Source: Nocardia asteroides (GTDB lineage: Bacteria; Actinomycetota; Actinomycetes; Mycobacteriales; Mycobacteriaceae). From it: DNA of 64,000 nucleotides. Under the pieces are notes generated by a model. That model was not told where the DNA came from, made no database searches, and saw only the letters and a list, made by a program, of their open reading frames with translations. Positions 1 through 8,803 of the stretch are shown here, in pieces. Both the position numbers and the translations under genes were made by a program. Every line of letters begins with the position of its first letter. The stretch's first letter is position 1. The DNA is taken from NCBI RefSeq assembly GCF_900637185.1, contig NZ_LR134352.1, positions 868,001-932,000 of the forward strand. Reading direction: 5' to 3'.

Positions 1-534
1 GCGCAGCGTCCGGTCGCCGTGCTGCCAGCCCGCCGGGCTCGGCGACATCACGTTCACCATGTACCGGCCGCGCGGATCGAAGCGGCCGCCCAGGTACTGC
101 TGCACGGCCGGGACGCAGTGCTCGTCCCTGAGCTCGGTCATCCGCAGCGAATCGGGATGCCTGGTGCCGCCGCTGAACTCGCGACCCGGGTAGGCCGACA
201 GGTCGATCACCCCGGCGACCTCGAACAGGTGCTTGTCCTCGCAGCTCACCTTCACCAGGTCGCTACGGTCGGACCTGGTCCAGCTCAGGCAGTCGCCGAC
301 GCCCGCGCTGCTGAACTCCTTGTCGCGGACCACGGGCTCGGAACCGGGCTGATGCGCCTCCAGTCCCTTCTCGTTCTCGAAGCCGGTGATCGTCATGGTC
401 ACCGTGGCCGCGATCACCGCGCCCAGGGCGCCGATCAGCAGCCCCCACCGCAGTTTCTTCGCCGACAGGTGCAGCGGGCCGCCGCCGTCGCCCGGCGCGG
501 ATCCCTTGGCTGGTTCGCTCTGCTGTTCAGACAT
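1..534 (-). CDS. Septum formation family membrane protein (3' end outside window)
   Basis: The first 178 codons are visible; the gene runs off the left edge. A short cytoplasmic N-terminus is followed by one membrane segment at about residues 29-51 and then an extracytoplasmic domain. That domain carries VGDCLSW near residue 80 and a CEDKHLFEV stretch near residue 100, the Cys and Cys-His pattern of the Septum_form family. The ATG has MSEQQSEP following it. It lies beyond the aldehyde dehydrogenase that flanks serS; in M. tuberculosis the serS neighbour Rv3835 is, as I recall, of this type. The role in septation is known only from the family name, not from direct biochemistry. Confidence 0.7.
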   Translation of the reverse strand, partial: MSEQQSEPAKGSAPGDGGGPLHLSAKKLRWGLLIGALGAVIAATVTMTITGFENEKGLEAHQPGSEPVVRDKEFSSAGVGDCLSWTRSDRSDLVKVSCEDKHLFEVAGVIDLSAYPGREFSGGTRHPDSLRMTELRDEHCVPAVQQYLGGRFDPRGRYMVNVMSPSPAGWQHGDRTLR

Positions 535-621
535 CGCGGTCCATCATGGCAGCGTGGTCGCGGCTGTGCCACGAACTCCGCCCCGGAACGCCCATGACGG
601 GCGGCCCGGGGCCGGGTCGGG

Positions 622-2319
622 TCAGCCGCGCAGGGCGGAGGCGAAGATGCCGGGCAGCCGGGTCGGCTTGCCGTCGCCGTAGAAATCGGTGAGCTTGCGG
701 CCGGTGGCGGTGCCGGTCTTGTTGGAGACGAACCACGGCGGCTTCGGGCTCAGCGTGAACTCACCCTTCAGCAGCGCGCGCGGAGCGGGCCGGAACGGGC
801 CGCGGACCACGGTGCGCTCCACGTCGTCGAGCAGGAAGGCGTTGTGGACGACGCCGATGCCGCTCTGGATGTCGTCGAGGGTGTGGCCGGGGAAGGCGCC
901 CCAGCTGGCCCGCGGGGTCAGGAAGGCCAGGCCGGTCCAGGCGTTGAGCGCGACGGTGCCGTAGCGCAGGTTCTCGATCGCGGTGTCCAGCGCGCCACCG
1001 AGCTCCTTGATGGTCGCGGGGTCGGCGATGATGTTGGCGCCGAGCGTGCCCATCAGCTCGTCGTTGGCGAAATCGACGGCGCCGCTGAGGAAGCTCGCGC
1101 CGGTGCCCGGCAGCTCGACGACGCCGAGCACGGGGGAGAAGTACTCCGTGCGCAGCAGCGGGGTGTCGGCGGTGGGCAGGTGCTCGACCAGGACCCGGCC
1201 GTTGGCGCGCTCGGATCCGGGGTAGGCCGCCACCGCGCCCGCGACCCGGCCGTCGCTGCCGGGGTAGTAGGCGGTGCGGGCGGGCGCGTTGTCGATCGCG
1301 GCGCGCAGCTCGGTGAGGAACTGCTCCTTGAGCGGCCAGTCCGCGCTGAGCACCACGGTCTGCGCGGCCACGCAGTTGTAGCCGCCGTTGTGCAGGCGCT
1401 GGGTGGCCACGTGCTCGGCCTGGAACTTCAGGTCGGCCGCCGACCAGTCACCCGGGATCACGATGCACGGTGCGACGCCGCCCAGTTCGCTGGTGATCGG
1501 CTTGGCCAGCTTGGGTTCGCCGGTCTGCTTGCGCTCGGCGCCCTCCGCGCCGGAACCCCAGACGATGGCGTCGTGGGTGGGCGCGCCGCCGGTCATGTGC
1601 ACGTGCGCGACCAGATCGTGGTTCACCAGGTAGCCGCCCTCGGCGGCGCCGCCGGTGAGGATGCGCACCACGCCGAGCTCGATGAACGGCGCGAAGATCG
1701 CCTGGAACACCGGCAGCAGCGGGTCGGTGATGGGGTTGAGCTTGAGCGCGACGACCCGGTTGTTGGCGTAGAGCTCGTAGAGGGTGTCCAGCGGCGCGAT
1801 CGACATGATGTTGCCCGCGCCGAGCACCGCGCCGACGCCGCCGGTCGCGGCGGGTTCGAGCTGGGCCAGCCCGGCCTTGCGACGCGCGGTCGCCGCGTCG
1901 ACGCCCGGACGTAGCCAGACGTCGGCGCTGAAGCCGCTGAGCAGCAGCTTGTCGTAGACACCGTGCGGCAGCGCGGGCACCGACACCCGCCCACCCGGCG
2001 CGGTCCCCAGTTCGACGCCGTCGAGCGGGCTGACGCCGCGTTCGAGCGCGCCCAGCGACTCGGCCAGCGCCTGCGCGCCGGCCAGCATCGTCATCGGGCC
2101 CGACATCCACTCCTCACCGAGCAGCGGGCTGTCGGCGTCGAGTTTCTTGATCGTGCGGGCCGCGGCCACCCAGGCCTCGGCGTTCGCGGCGGTGCGCGTA
2201 TGGAGTTCCTCGAGCAGTTCGCGGCGACGGCGCAGGTCGGTCGCGGCCCAGGTCTTTTCCCCCTGTGTGAGATCAGCGAGCGCGGTGTCGATGACGGCGG
2301 TGTCGAAAGTAGTACTCAC
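622..2319 (-). CDS. Aldehyde dehydrogenase family protein
   Basis: This 565-residue protein belongs to the NAD(P)-dependent aldehyde dehydrogenase superfamily, cytosolic enzymes that oxidise aldehydes to acids. The TSELGGVAPC stretch holds the general-base Glu region, and NGGYNC places the probable nucleophile at Cys316. It is about 70 residues longer than standard family members, with a helical N-terminal extension rich in Arg and Glu. The substrate cannot be predicted. It is transcribed away from serS, so it interrupts the serS/septum-protein neighbourhood and looks like a genus-level insertion. The start is the ATG of MSTTFDTAV, which leaves 80 bases to the serS start. Confidence 0.75.
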   Translation of the reverse strand: MSTTFDTAVIDTALADLTQGEKTWAATDLRRRRELLEELHTRTAANAEAWVAAARTIKKLDADSPLLGEEWMSGPMTMLAGAQALAESLGALERGVSPLDGVELGTAPGGRVSVPALPHGVYDKLLLSGFSADVWLRPGVDAATARRKAGLAQLEPAATGGVGAVLGAGNIMSIAPLDTLYELYANNRVVALKLNPITDPLLPVFQAIFAPFIELGVVRILTGGAAEGGYLVNHDLVAHVHMTGGAPTHDAIVWGSGAEGAERKQTGEPKLAKPITSELGGVAPCIVIPGDWSAADLKFQAEHVATQRLHNGGYNCVAAQTVVLSADWPLKEQFLTELRAAIDNAPARTAYYPGSDGRVAGAVAAYPGSERANGRVLVEHLPTADTPLLRTEYFSPVLGVVELPGTGASFLSGAVDFANDELMGTLGANIIADPATIKELGGALDTAIENLRYGTVALNAWTGLAFLTPRASWGAFPGHTLDDIQSGIGVVHNAFLLDDVERTVVRGPFRPAPRALLKGEFTLSPKPPWFVSNKTGTATGRKLTDFYGDGKPTRLPGIFASALRG

Positions 2320-2385
2320 ACCGCAACTATGCTCCTGTTCGGCCCGGAAGGCATAGGCCGCCGAATTAAGAGTTGCGTAAACTAC

Positions 2386-2391
2386 TAGGCT
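2386..2391 (+). promoter_or_regulatory. -10 element of a leaderless serS promoter
   Basis: TAGGCT sits 8 bases before the serS ATG. This TANNNT spacing is typical of actinobacterial promoters whose transcript starts at the initiation codon. No Shine-Dalgarno sequence lies in between (GTTTTCTC). There is no clear -35 element. Confidence 0.5.
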
Positions 2392-2399
2392 GTTTTCTC

Positions 2400-3656
2400 A
2401 TGATCGACCTCCGATTCCTGCGCGAGAACCCGGAAGCCGTCCGAGCCTCGCAGCGGGCCCGCGGTGAGGACCCCGCACTCGTCGACGCGCTGCTCGAAGC
2501 CGATGCCGCGCGCCGGGCCGCCGTCGCCACCGCCGACACCCTGCGTGCCGAGCACAAGGCGATGGGCAAGGTCATCGGCAAGGCGAGCAAGGAGGAGCGC
2601 CCGGCCCTGCTGGCCGCGGCGACCGACATGTCGGCCAAGGTCAAGGAGGCCGAGGTCGCCCAGAACGCGGCCGACGCCGATCTCGACGCCGCCCACCGCG
2701 CCATCTCGAACGTGGTGCAGGAGGGCGCGCCCGCGGGCGGCGAGGACGACTACATCGTGCTCGAAACCGTCGGCACCCCGCCGGAATTCGACTTCGAGCC
2801 CAAGGACCACCTCGAGCTGGGCGAATCGCTCGGGCTGATCGACATGGAGCGCGGCGCCAAGGTGTCGGGCTCGCGGTTCTACTTCCTCACCGGCCACGGC
2901 GCGCTGCTGCAGCTGGGCCTGCTGCAGCTGGCCGCGCAGAAGGCGGTGGCCAACGGCTTCACCATGATGATCCCGCCGGTGCTGGTGCGCCCGGAGATCA
3001 TGGCGGGCACCGGCTTCCTCGGCCAGCACTCGGCCGAGGTCTACCACCTGGCCGACGACGATCTGTACCTCGTCGGCACCTCGGAGGTGCCGCTGGCCGG
3101 CTACCACGCCGAGGAGATCCTCGACCTGAGCGAGGGCGCCAAGCGCTACGCGGGCTGGTCGTCGTGTTTCCGGCGCGAGGCGGGCAGCTACGGCAAGGAC
3201 ACCCGCGGCATCATCCGGGTGCACCAGTTCGACAAGGTGGAGATGTTCGTCTACACCACCCCTGAGCAGGCCGATGCCGAGCATCAGCGGCTGCTGGCGT
3301 GGGAGCGCGAGATGCTGGCCGCGATCGAGGTGCCCTACCGGGTCATCGACGTGGCCGCGGGCGATCTCGGCAGCTCGGCGGCGCGCAAGTTCGACTGCGA
3401 GGCCTGGGTGCCCACCCAGCAGACCTACCGCGAGCTCACCTCCACCTCGAACTGCACCACCTTCCAGGCGCGCAGGCTCGCGGTCCGCTACCGCGACGAG
3501 AACGGCAAGGCGCAGATCGCGGCGACCCTGAACGGGACGCTGGCAACCACGCGCTGGATCGTGGCGATTCTGGAGAACCATCAGCAGGCCGACGGTTCGG
3601 TGCGCGTACCGGCCGCTCTGGTGCCGTTCGTCGGCACCGAGGTACTCAAACCGTAG
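2400..3656 (+). CDS. serS: Seryl-tRNA synthetase
   Basis: The enzyme charges tRNA-Ser with serine using ATP in the cytoplasm. The 418-residue protein has the family layout: an N-terminal antiparallel coiled-coil arm starting [10 protein letters not shown] that binds the tRNA long variable arm (about residues 1-110), then a class II catalytic core. Class II motifs visible are [11 protein letters not shown] (serine pocket), [10 protein letters not shown] followed by the GIIRVHQF stretch (motif 2), and the C-terminal [17 protein letters not shown] (motif 3). I place the start at the ATG of MIDLRF rather than an upstream in-frame codon because homologues begin here and a -10 box lies 8 bases upstream. 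Confidence 0.97.
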   Translation: MIDLRFLRENPEAVRASQRARGEDPALVDALLEADAARRAAVATADTLRAEHKAMGKVIGKASKEERPALLAAATDMSAKVKEAEVAQNAADADLDAAHRAISNVVQEGAPAGGEDDYIVLETVGTPPEFDFEPKDHLELGESLGLIDMERGAKVSGSRFYFLTGHGALLQLGLLQLAAQKAVANGFTMMIPPVLVRPEIMAGTGFLGQHSAEVYHLADDDLYLVGTSEVPLAGYHAEEILDLSEGAKRYAGWSSCFRREAGSYGKDTRGIIRVHQFDKVEMFVYTTPEQADAEHQRLLAWEREMLAAIEVPYRVIDVAAGDLGSSAARKFDCEAWVPTQQTYRELTSTSNCTTFQARRLAVRYRDENGKAQIAATLNGTLATTRWIVAILENHQQADGSVRVPAALVPFVGTEVLKP

Positions 3657-3720
3657 AGCTCTTCACTGTTTGCCGGAATCCGAATTGTGGATGTGGCAAA
3701 CGCCCTGACCGAACAACATC

Positions 3721-3726
3721 TAGGCT
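3721..3726 (+). promoter_or_regulatory. -10 element, leaderless start of the EAL-domain gene
   Basis: TAGGCT is followed by exactly 7 bases and then an in-frame GTG, the classic leaderless spacing. This supports the GTG at 3734 over the ATG at 3809. It is the same hexamer as the serS -10. Confidence 0.5.
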
Positions 3727-3733
3727 GGTGCTC

Positions 3734-5563
3734 GTGCGAGGAATCGGGGCGCGCGGCGATACCCGAACCCGGGTGCGGGCGGCATCGGCGTTGGCGACGG
3801 CAAAGGTCATGGCCAGGACAACGGGGGCGTTCTACGTCCTCGGCGGGGTCCTCGGCCTGACCATCACTGCCATCGCACCGGGCGACGACGGGAATCGGCT
3901 GCTGGTGGGCACCGCGGCGGCGGTCGCGCTGGTGCTCGGGCTCACGCTGCTGGCCTGGGGCCCGCGCATGCCGCATGCCCTGCACCACCTCTACCTGGCC
4001 ACCGCCACCGTCCTGGTGACGATCGCGGTGCACGACTTCCCCAACCTGGTCGGCGGCATCACGCTGGCCTCGTTCTATGTCTTCGTCGCCTGCGACGCGG
4101 CGCTGTTCTTCGCCTGGCCGCAGGCCGCGGCCCATATCGGCTTCGCCATGGCGCTGTGTCTGTGGGTGCTGCCCGATCGTGGCCTGCCCTGGTGGTCGGG
4201 CATGATCCCGGCCGGCGTCACCTTCGGCGCGGGCGTGGTCGTCGGCATCCTCACCCGGATGGCCTCCGACGCCGACATCGACGTGCTCACCGGCCTGCTG
4301 AACCGGCGCGGCTTCGAGAAGCAGCTCAACCCGGCGATCGACGCGGCCGGGCGCGGCGGTCAGGGCCTGGCGCTGGTGCTGGTCGACCTGGACCGCTTCC
4401 AGAAGATCAACGACCATCTCGGCCACCGGGCCGGCGACGCGGTGCTGCAGCGGGTCGCCGACACCTGGCTCGACCTGCTCGCCCCCGATCAGATGCTGGC
4501 CCGCTTCGGCGGCGACGTCTTCGCCCTGCTGCTGCCCGGCACCACCGAGCAGGCCGCGATCCTGCTCACCGAGAAGCTGCGCGCGGCGGTGACCATGGGC
4601 TGCTCGGCCGGTGTCACCTCGTGGCAGCCGGGGGAATCCGGCTCGCTGCTGATCAGCCGTGCCGACGTGGGGCTGTACCGGGCCAAGCAGGCGGGCCGCA
4701 ACCGCACCGTGCTCGAGTCGTCGCGGCAGCTGCCGCTGGCGGTGGAACTGCGCGAGGCGATCGACCGCGGCGCCCTCGACGTGCACTACCAGCCGATCGT
4801 CAGCCTCACCGAGGACGGCGGCCAGGCGGTCGGGGTGGAGGCGCTGCTGCGCTGGTCGTCGAACGCCCAGCCCGAGGTCACCACCGAGGGCCTGATCCGG
4901 GTCGCCGAGGAATACGACCTCATCTCCGACCTGGACGAGCTGGTGCTGCGGCGCGCCTGTGCCGACGCGGCCCGCCTCCAGGAGAGCTTCGCCTCGCTGG
5001 ACCTGACTCTCAACGTGAACGTCTCCGGTCTGGAACTGGCCGAGCCCGACTACGCCGAGCGGGTCGCGACCATCCTGTCCGACACCGGCTGGCCCGCCGA
5101 GCAGCTGGTCCTCGAGGTCACCGAGAGCGAGCTGGCCGCCGAGTCGCAGACCGCGATCACCAACCTGCACACCCTGCGCGACCGTGGCGTCCGCATCGCC
5201 ATCGACGACTTCGGCACCGGCTACTCCTCGCTGAGTCGCCTGGCCACCATCCCCAGCGACATCCTCAAGGTCGACCAGTCCTTCGTCGCCGCGATCCGTT
5301 CCGATTCCCCCGCTCCGCCGCTGCTCGGCGTGATCGCGGCGCTGAGCAAGTCGCTGGATCTGCAGGTCATCGCCGAGGGCGTGGAGACCGAATACCAGGC
5401 CGCGGTGCTCACCGAGCTCGGTTTCGCGCTGGCCCAGGGCTACCACTACAGCGACTCGCACCCGGTCTCGGAGCTGATCAACGACCTCAACGACGGTCAG
5501 CCCAAGATCGGCACGTCCGACGACGATTCGCTGTCCGAGAGCGGCTGGATTCCGCTCGGATAA
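3734..5563 (+). CDS. Membrane GGDEF-EAL protein, degenerate GGDEF, probable c-di-GMP phosphodiesterase
   Basis: The 609-residue protein has about five N-terminal membrane helices (residues 30-180), a GGDEF domain (about 190-335) and an EAL domain (about 350-590). The signature GGDEF reads GGDVF at residues 259-263, so the metal-binding Glu is lost and cyclase activity is unlikely. The EAL domain keeps EALL at 369-372, the NVNVSG Asn, EVTESEL, the DDFGTGYSS loop, LKVDQSFV, AEGVET and QGY. It should therefore hydrolyse c-di-GMP, with the GGDVF domain perhaps a GTP sensor. The start is the GTG at 3734, based on a -10 box 7 bases upstream; the ATG at 3809 is the alternative. It stands alone between serS and an MFS gene. 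Confidence 0.85.
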   Translation: MRGIGARGDTRTRVRAASALATAKVMARTTGAFYVLGGVLGLTITAIAPGDDGNRLLVGTAAAVALVLGLTLLAWGPRMPHALHHLYLATATVLVTIAVHDFPNLVGGITLASFYVFVACDAALFFAWPQAAAHIGFAMALCLWVLPDRGLPWWSGMIPAGVTFGAGVVVGILTRMASDADIDVLTGLLNRRGFEKQLNPAIDAAGRGGQGLALVLVDLDRFQKINDHLGHRAGDAVLQRVADTWLDLLAPDQMLARFGGDVFALLLPGTTEQAAILLTEKLRAAVTMGCSAGVTSWQPGESGSLLISRADVGLYRAKQAGRNRTVLESSRQLPLAVELREAIDRGALDVHYQPIVSLTEDGGQAVGVEALLRWSSNAQPEVTTEGLIRVAEEYDLISDLDELVLRRACADAARLQESFASLDLTLNVNVSGLELAEPDYAERVATILSDTGWPAEQLVLEVTESELAAESQTAITNLHTLRDRGVRIAIDDFGTGYSSLSRLATIPSDILKVDQSFVAAIRSDSPAPPLLGVIAALSKSLDLQVIAEGVETEYQAAVLTELGFALAQGYHYSDSHPVSELINDLNDGQPKIGTSDDDSLSESGWIPLG

Positions 5564-5661
5564 TCGCTTGACGTGAGGCCGGGCGCCGGCGAACCATGAG
5601 GAGCATGCGCCTGCTCGTCTACGGTTGTTGATCTTCCGAGCTCCGTCGACTCCTCGCCACG

Positions 5662-7125
5662 GTGGTGGCCTTCTTGACCCGTGAGCCGGTCGGGGTGCGC
5701 GGTGTCGCGATTCGCGCGGTCCTGTTCCGGGGCACGCGTGACCTGCTGCCGATCTACGCCCTCTACGGCGTGCTCTTCGCCGACTACGGCCTGAGCACCG
5801 CGCAGATCTCGCTGCTGCTCGCCCTGTGGTCGGTGACCGCGTTCGTCCTCGAGGTGCCGTCGGGCGCCTGGGCCGACACGGTGTCGCGCCGCGCGCTGCT
5901 GGTGCTGAGCTGCCTGCTGCAGGCGACCTGCTTCGCGCTGTGGATGCTGGTCCCCTCGTTTCTCGGGTTCGCGCTGGGATTCGTGATCTGGGGTGTCGCG
6001 TCGTCGCTGGAATCGGGCACCTTCGAGGCGCTGATCTACGACGACCTGGTGGCCCGCGGCGAACCCTCGGCCTATGCCTCGATCATGGGCTGGGCGCGCG
6101 GCGCCGCCGAAACCACGGTGCTGGTGGCGATTCTGGTGGCCGCGCCCCTCTTCGCCCTCGGCGGCTATCCCCTCGTCGGCTGGGTCAGCGTGGCCATCGC
6201 CCTGCTGCACACCCTGACCGCGGTGGCGCTCCCGAGCCCGCCGGTCGCCATCTCCGCCACCGCCGTCGACGACCTCGACGACGAACCCCCACCGCCGGGC
6301 CCGCACCGCGTTCCCGCTGCTACGCCCGGTTACCCCCGCCCGCCGGTTCCCACCGAGCCGGACCGGCCCGATGGCGCGGATCCGCGTCCGGATGGCGTGG
6401 TGACCAGCGCGGATAGCGCCCAGGCGGGCGGACTCGTCGACAACGGGGTCGCGTCGGTCAGCTCCGTCCCGAAGACCGGGGTCCGGTCGGCGGCGCCCAC
6501 CGGTCCGGCGCGCTATCTCGCGATGCTGCGTACCGGTACCGCCGAGGCGTTCCGCGTCCGGCAGGTGCGGCGCGGCGTGCTGCTCGGTGCTCTGCTGTAC
6601 GGCGTGACCGCGTTCGACGAGTACTTCGGTCTGCTCGCCGTCTCCGGCGGCTCGTCGACCAGCATGTCCGCGCTGCTGGTCGGGGTGACGGTGGTGGGGT
6701 CGCTCGCCGGTTCATTGCTGGCCGGCCGCACCGAGATGGTGTCCGCGCGCCGGCTGGCCGTCGCGCTGTTCGCCGCCGGGCTGCTCTTCATCACGGGGTC
6801 GCTGGCGGTGGGCGCCGCGCTCACGGTGGGGCCGGTGCTGCTGTGGGCGGGGTTCATCGGGATCGGTATCGCCTACGGTGTGGATTTCGCCATCGAGGTG
6901 GTGGCCGGGGCGCGGTTGCAGGCGGCCATCGCGGGCCCGGCGCGCGCCACGGTGCTGTCGTTCTCCGGGCTGCTCTCCGAGATCGTGGCGCTGCTGGTGT
7001 TCGGCTTCGTCGCCGCGGCCACCCAGTGGCTGACGATGTCGGCGACGATCGCGCTGCTCGGCACGGTGCTGCTGGTGACCGCCCTGCTCACGCCGAGCTG
7101 GCTGCCGCCGCGCGTCGAGGACTAG
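5662..7125 (+). CDS. MFS transporter with a long central linker
   Basis: This 487-residue major facilitator has two halves of about six membrane helices. The helix 2-3 region reads EVPSGAWADTVSRR, the conserved MFS loop. Between the halves lies an unusually long, disordered, Pro/Asp/Gly-rich cytoplasmic linker at about residues 200-280. The family type resembles Enterobactin-exporter-like or uncharacterised MFS carriers, and the substrate is unknown. GTG at 5662 is used, with a second GTG at 5665. Its stop codon abuts the stop of the convergent HD-domain gene with no base between them and no terminator hairpin. Confidence 0.75.
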   Translation: MVAFLTREPVGVRGVAIRAVLFRGTRDLLPIYALYGVLFADYGLSTAQISLLLALWSVTAFVLEVPSGAWADTVSRRALLVLSCLLQATCFALWMLVPSFLGFALGFVIWGVASSLESGTFEALIYDDLVARGEPSAYASIMGWARGAAETTVLVAILVAAPLFALGGYPLVGWVSVAIALLHTLTAVALPSPPVAISATAVDDLDDEPPPPGPHRVPAATPGYPRPPVPTEPDRPDGADPRPDGVVTSADSAQAGGLVDNGVASVSSVPKTGVRSAAPTGPARYLAMLRTGTAEAFRVRQVRRGVLLGALLYGVTAFDEYFGLLAVSGGSSTSMSALLVGVTVVGSLAGSLLAGRTEMVSARRLAVALFAAGLLFITGSLAVGAALTVGPVLLWAGFIGIGIAYGVDFAIEVVAGARLQAAIAGPARATVLSFSGLLSEIVALLVFGFVAAATQWLTMSATIALLGTVLLVTALLTPSWLPPRVED

Positions 7126-7653
7126 TCACCACCGCAGCATGGGCAGCGGCCGGACCGGATGCCGCACGCCGTGCCGCACCGCGCTGCGCACCAGGAACCG
7201 ATGGAACCCGCGATAGGGGAACCGCTCGACCACCGCGCGGACGAAGGCCGCGTCGAGCCCGCTCCGGAGCAACCCGTGGCTGACATCGACCCGATCGGCG
7301 ATCCGGAACGTCTCCACCAGCCGGTCGGCCCGCGGCCGCACCCCGTGATGGTCGAACACCATGGTGCGCGCCAGATCCGGCTCGGCGATCCCGAGCTCGG
7401 CCGCGAAACCGTCGACGAGCGCGGCCGACGGCGCGAGGTAGTCGAACGTGCCCGCCGTCCAGATCCCGAGATCGTGCACCGCCCAGGCGAGGGCCGCCGC
7501 GTCGGGCAGATCGGCACCGAGCAACGCGGATTGATAGTTGGCGCACCGGTAGACGTGATGGCGATAGGTCGTCTCGTCCGCGCCGAGCGCCGCACGATGC
7601 CTGCTCAGCACCACTTCGATCACCGGATGCGACGTCACCGCGACCGCTGTCAT
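7126..7653 (-). CDS. HD domain-containing protein, putative phosphohydrolase
   Basis: This is a small 175-residue soluble protein. It has His residues at the end of the first helix (THHVYR-like, residues 32-33), an AVHDLGIW motif with the HD pair at 60-61, a later FDHHGVRP and an FRIADRVD Asp. Together these form the H...HD...H...D metal-site pattern of the HD superfamily. Substrate unknown; related genes are annotated only as HD-domain proteins. I chose the ATG of MTAVAVTSHP because a GGGGG ribosome-binding run lies 8 bases upstream; a GTG three codons earlier is possible. It is convergent with the MFS gene. Confidence 0.65.
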   Translation of the reverse strand: MTAVAVTSHPVIEVVLSRHRAALGADETTYRHHVYRCANYQSALLGADLPDAAALAWAVHDLGIWTAGTFDYLAPSAALVDGFAAELGIAEPDLARTMVFDHHGVRPRADRLVETFRIADRVDVSHGLLRSGLDAAFVRAVVERFPYRGFHRFLVRSAVRHGVRHPVRPLPMLRW

Positions 7654-7738
7654 CGTTGCCACCCCCTGACGATTCCGGACGACGGCACCGGGCCGGGTCT
7701 ACTGTCGAAGGCTACGGCGGAGCTGACGAAAGGGCACG

Positions 7739-8683
7739 GTGGTCGGGCGCAACGGACTCGGATTGTTCTTCGGATTCTGCATCGGCGCTGGTGTCGCCGT
7801 GCAGGGCCGGATCAACGGCGCACTGGGCGCCGAGCTGGGCGACGGCGTCGCGGCCGCCACCATCAGCTTCGGGACCGGTCTGCTCGCCCTGCTGATCGCC
7901 GTGGTGCTCAGTCCCGGCCTGCGCGCGGGTCTGGCGCAGGTGCGGACCGCCGTGTCCGCCGGGGAGTTACGGCCGTGGCAGCTGCTCGGCGGCCTGTGCG
8001 GTGCGTTCTTCGTCGCGAGTCAGGGACTCACGATCGCCGCCATCGGTGTCACCGCGTTCACCGTCGCGGTGGTCGCGGGCCAGCTGCTCAGCAGTCTGGT
8101 CGTCGACCGGCTCGGCCTCGCCCCCGCCGGGCGCACCCCGATCACCCCGTGGCGGGTGGTCGGCGCGATCCTCGGCATCGGCGGTGTCCTGCTCGGGGCG
8201 GGCGGCCATTCCGCCCCAGCGACCGCGGTGACCGGCGTCCCCGACATCCCGTTGCTGCTCATCGCCATACCCGCGCTCGCGGGCATCGGACTGGCCTGGC
8301 AGCAGGCCGTGAACGGCCGGGTCGGCGAGGTGGGCGGCCCGTTCTCGGCGACCCTGGTGAACTTCGCCGTCGGCCTGGCGGCGCTGTGCCTGTTCGATCT
8401 GGTCACCCTGCTCACATCCGGTCTGCCGGAGCGGTTCCCCACCGCGCCCTGGCTGTATCTCGGCGGCCTGATCGGGGTGGCCTTCATCGCCCTGGCCGCC
8501 TACACCGTCGGCCTGATCGGCGTCCTCCTGCTCGGCCTGACCTCCGTCGCGGGCCAGCTCGTCGCCTCGCTGATCCTCGACGCCATCGACGGAAGACTCT
8601 CCACCGCGGCCGTTCTCAGCTGCGTCGTCGTCCTCGTCGCCGTAGTCGTGGCAGGCCGCGCCTCGGCCCCCGCCGACCGCTGA
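7739..8683 (+). CDS. DMT-superfamily transporter, YdcZ/DUF606 type, tandem form
   Basis: The 314-residue, almost wholly hydrophobic protein has about ten membrane helices. It is built from two YdcZ-like halves, shown by the repeated NG(A/R) motifs: GRINGALGAELGDGVAAATISFGTGL near the N-terminus and QQAVNGRVGEVGGPFSATLVNFAVGL in the middle. Bacterial DUF606 proteins are often about 150 residues and paired, so this is the fused two-repeat form. The role is probable small-molecule export; the substrate is unknown. The GTG start is preceded by AAAGGG at good spacing. It stands alone between an HD gene on the other strand and the kinase cluster. Confidence 0.75.
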   Translation: MVGRNGLGLFFGFCIGAGVAVQGRINGALGAELGDGVAAATISFGTGLLALLIAVVLSPGLRAGLAQVRTAVSAGELRPWQLLGGLCGAFFVASQGLTIAAIGVTAFTVAVVAGQLLSSLVVDRLGLAPAGRTPITPWRVVGAILGIGGVLLGAGGHSAPATAVTGVPDIPLLLIAIPALAGIGLAWQQAVNGRVGEVGGPFSATLVNFAVGLAALCLFDLVTLLTSGLPERFPTAPWLYLGGLIGVAFIALAAYTVGLIGVLLLGLTSVAGQLVASLILDAIDGRLSTAAVLSCVVVLVAVVVAGRASAPADR

Positions 8684-8719
8684 CGCCCGCGGGCCCGCCG
8701 TCCCGAGCGGCCCGGGTGT

Positions 8720-8725
8720 TAGGTT
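8720..8725 (+). promoter_or_regulatory. Possible -10 element upstream of the first kinase gene
   Basis: TAGGTT matches TANNNT and would give a leader of about 75 bases to the GTG at 8804. No convincing -35 element is visible, so confidence is limited. Confidence 0.25.
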
Positions 8726-8803
8726 GCTCGCGAACGAACCGGGCCGCCTGATCGAGGTGGGGGCCCGCCCGCCGCGGCGGGAGCGAAGTGGGGGAGTGCC
8801 GAA

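Noticed and set aside
3668..3701. Inverted repeat GTTTGCC / GGCAAAC after serS
   Set aside because: The arms are only 7 bases with a 20-base loop, it lacks a U-tract, and it sits just before the EAL promoter; it is neither a convincing terminator nor a clear operator.
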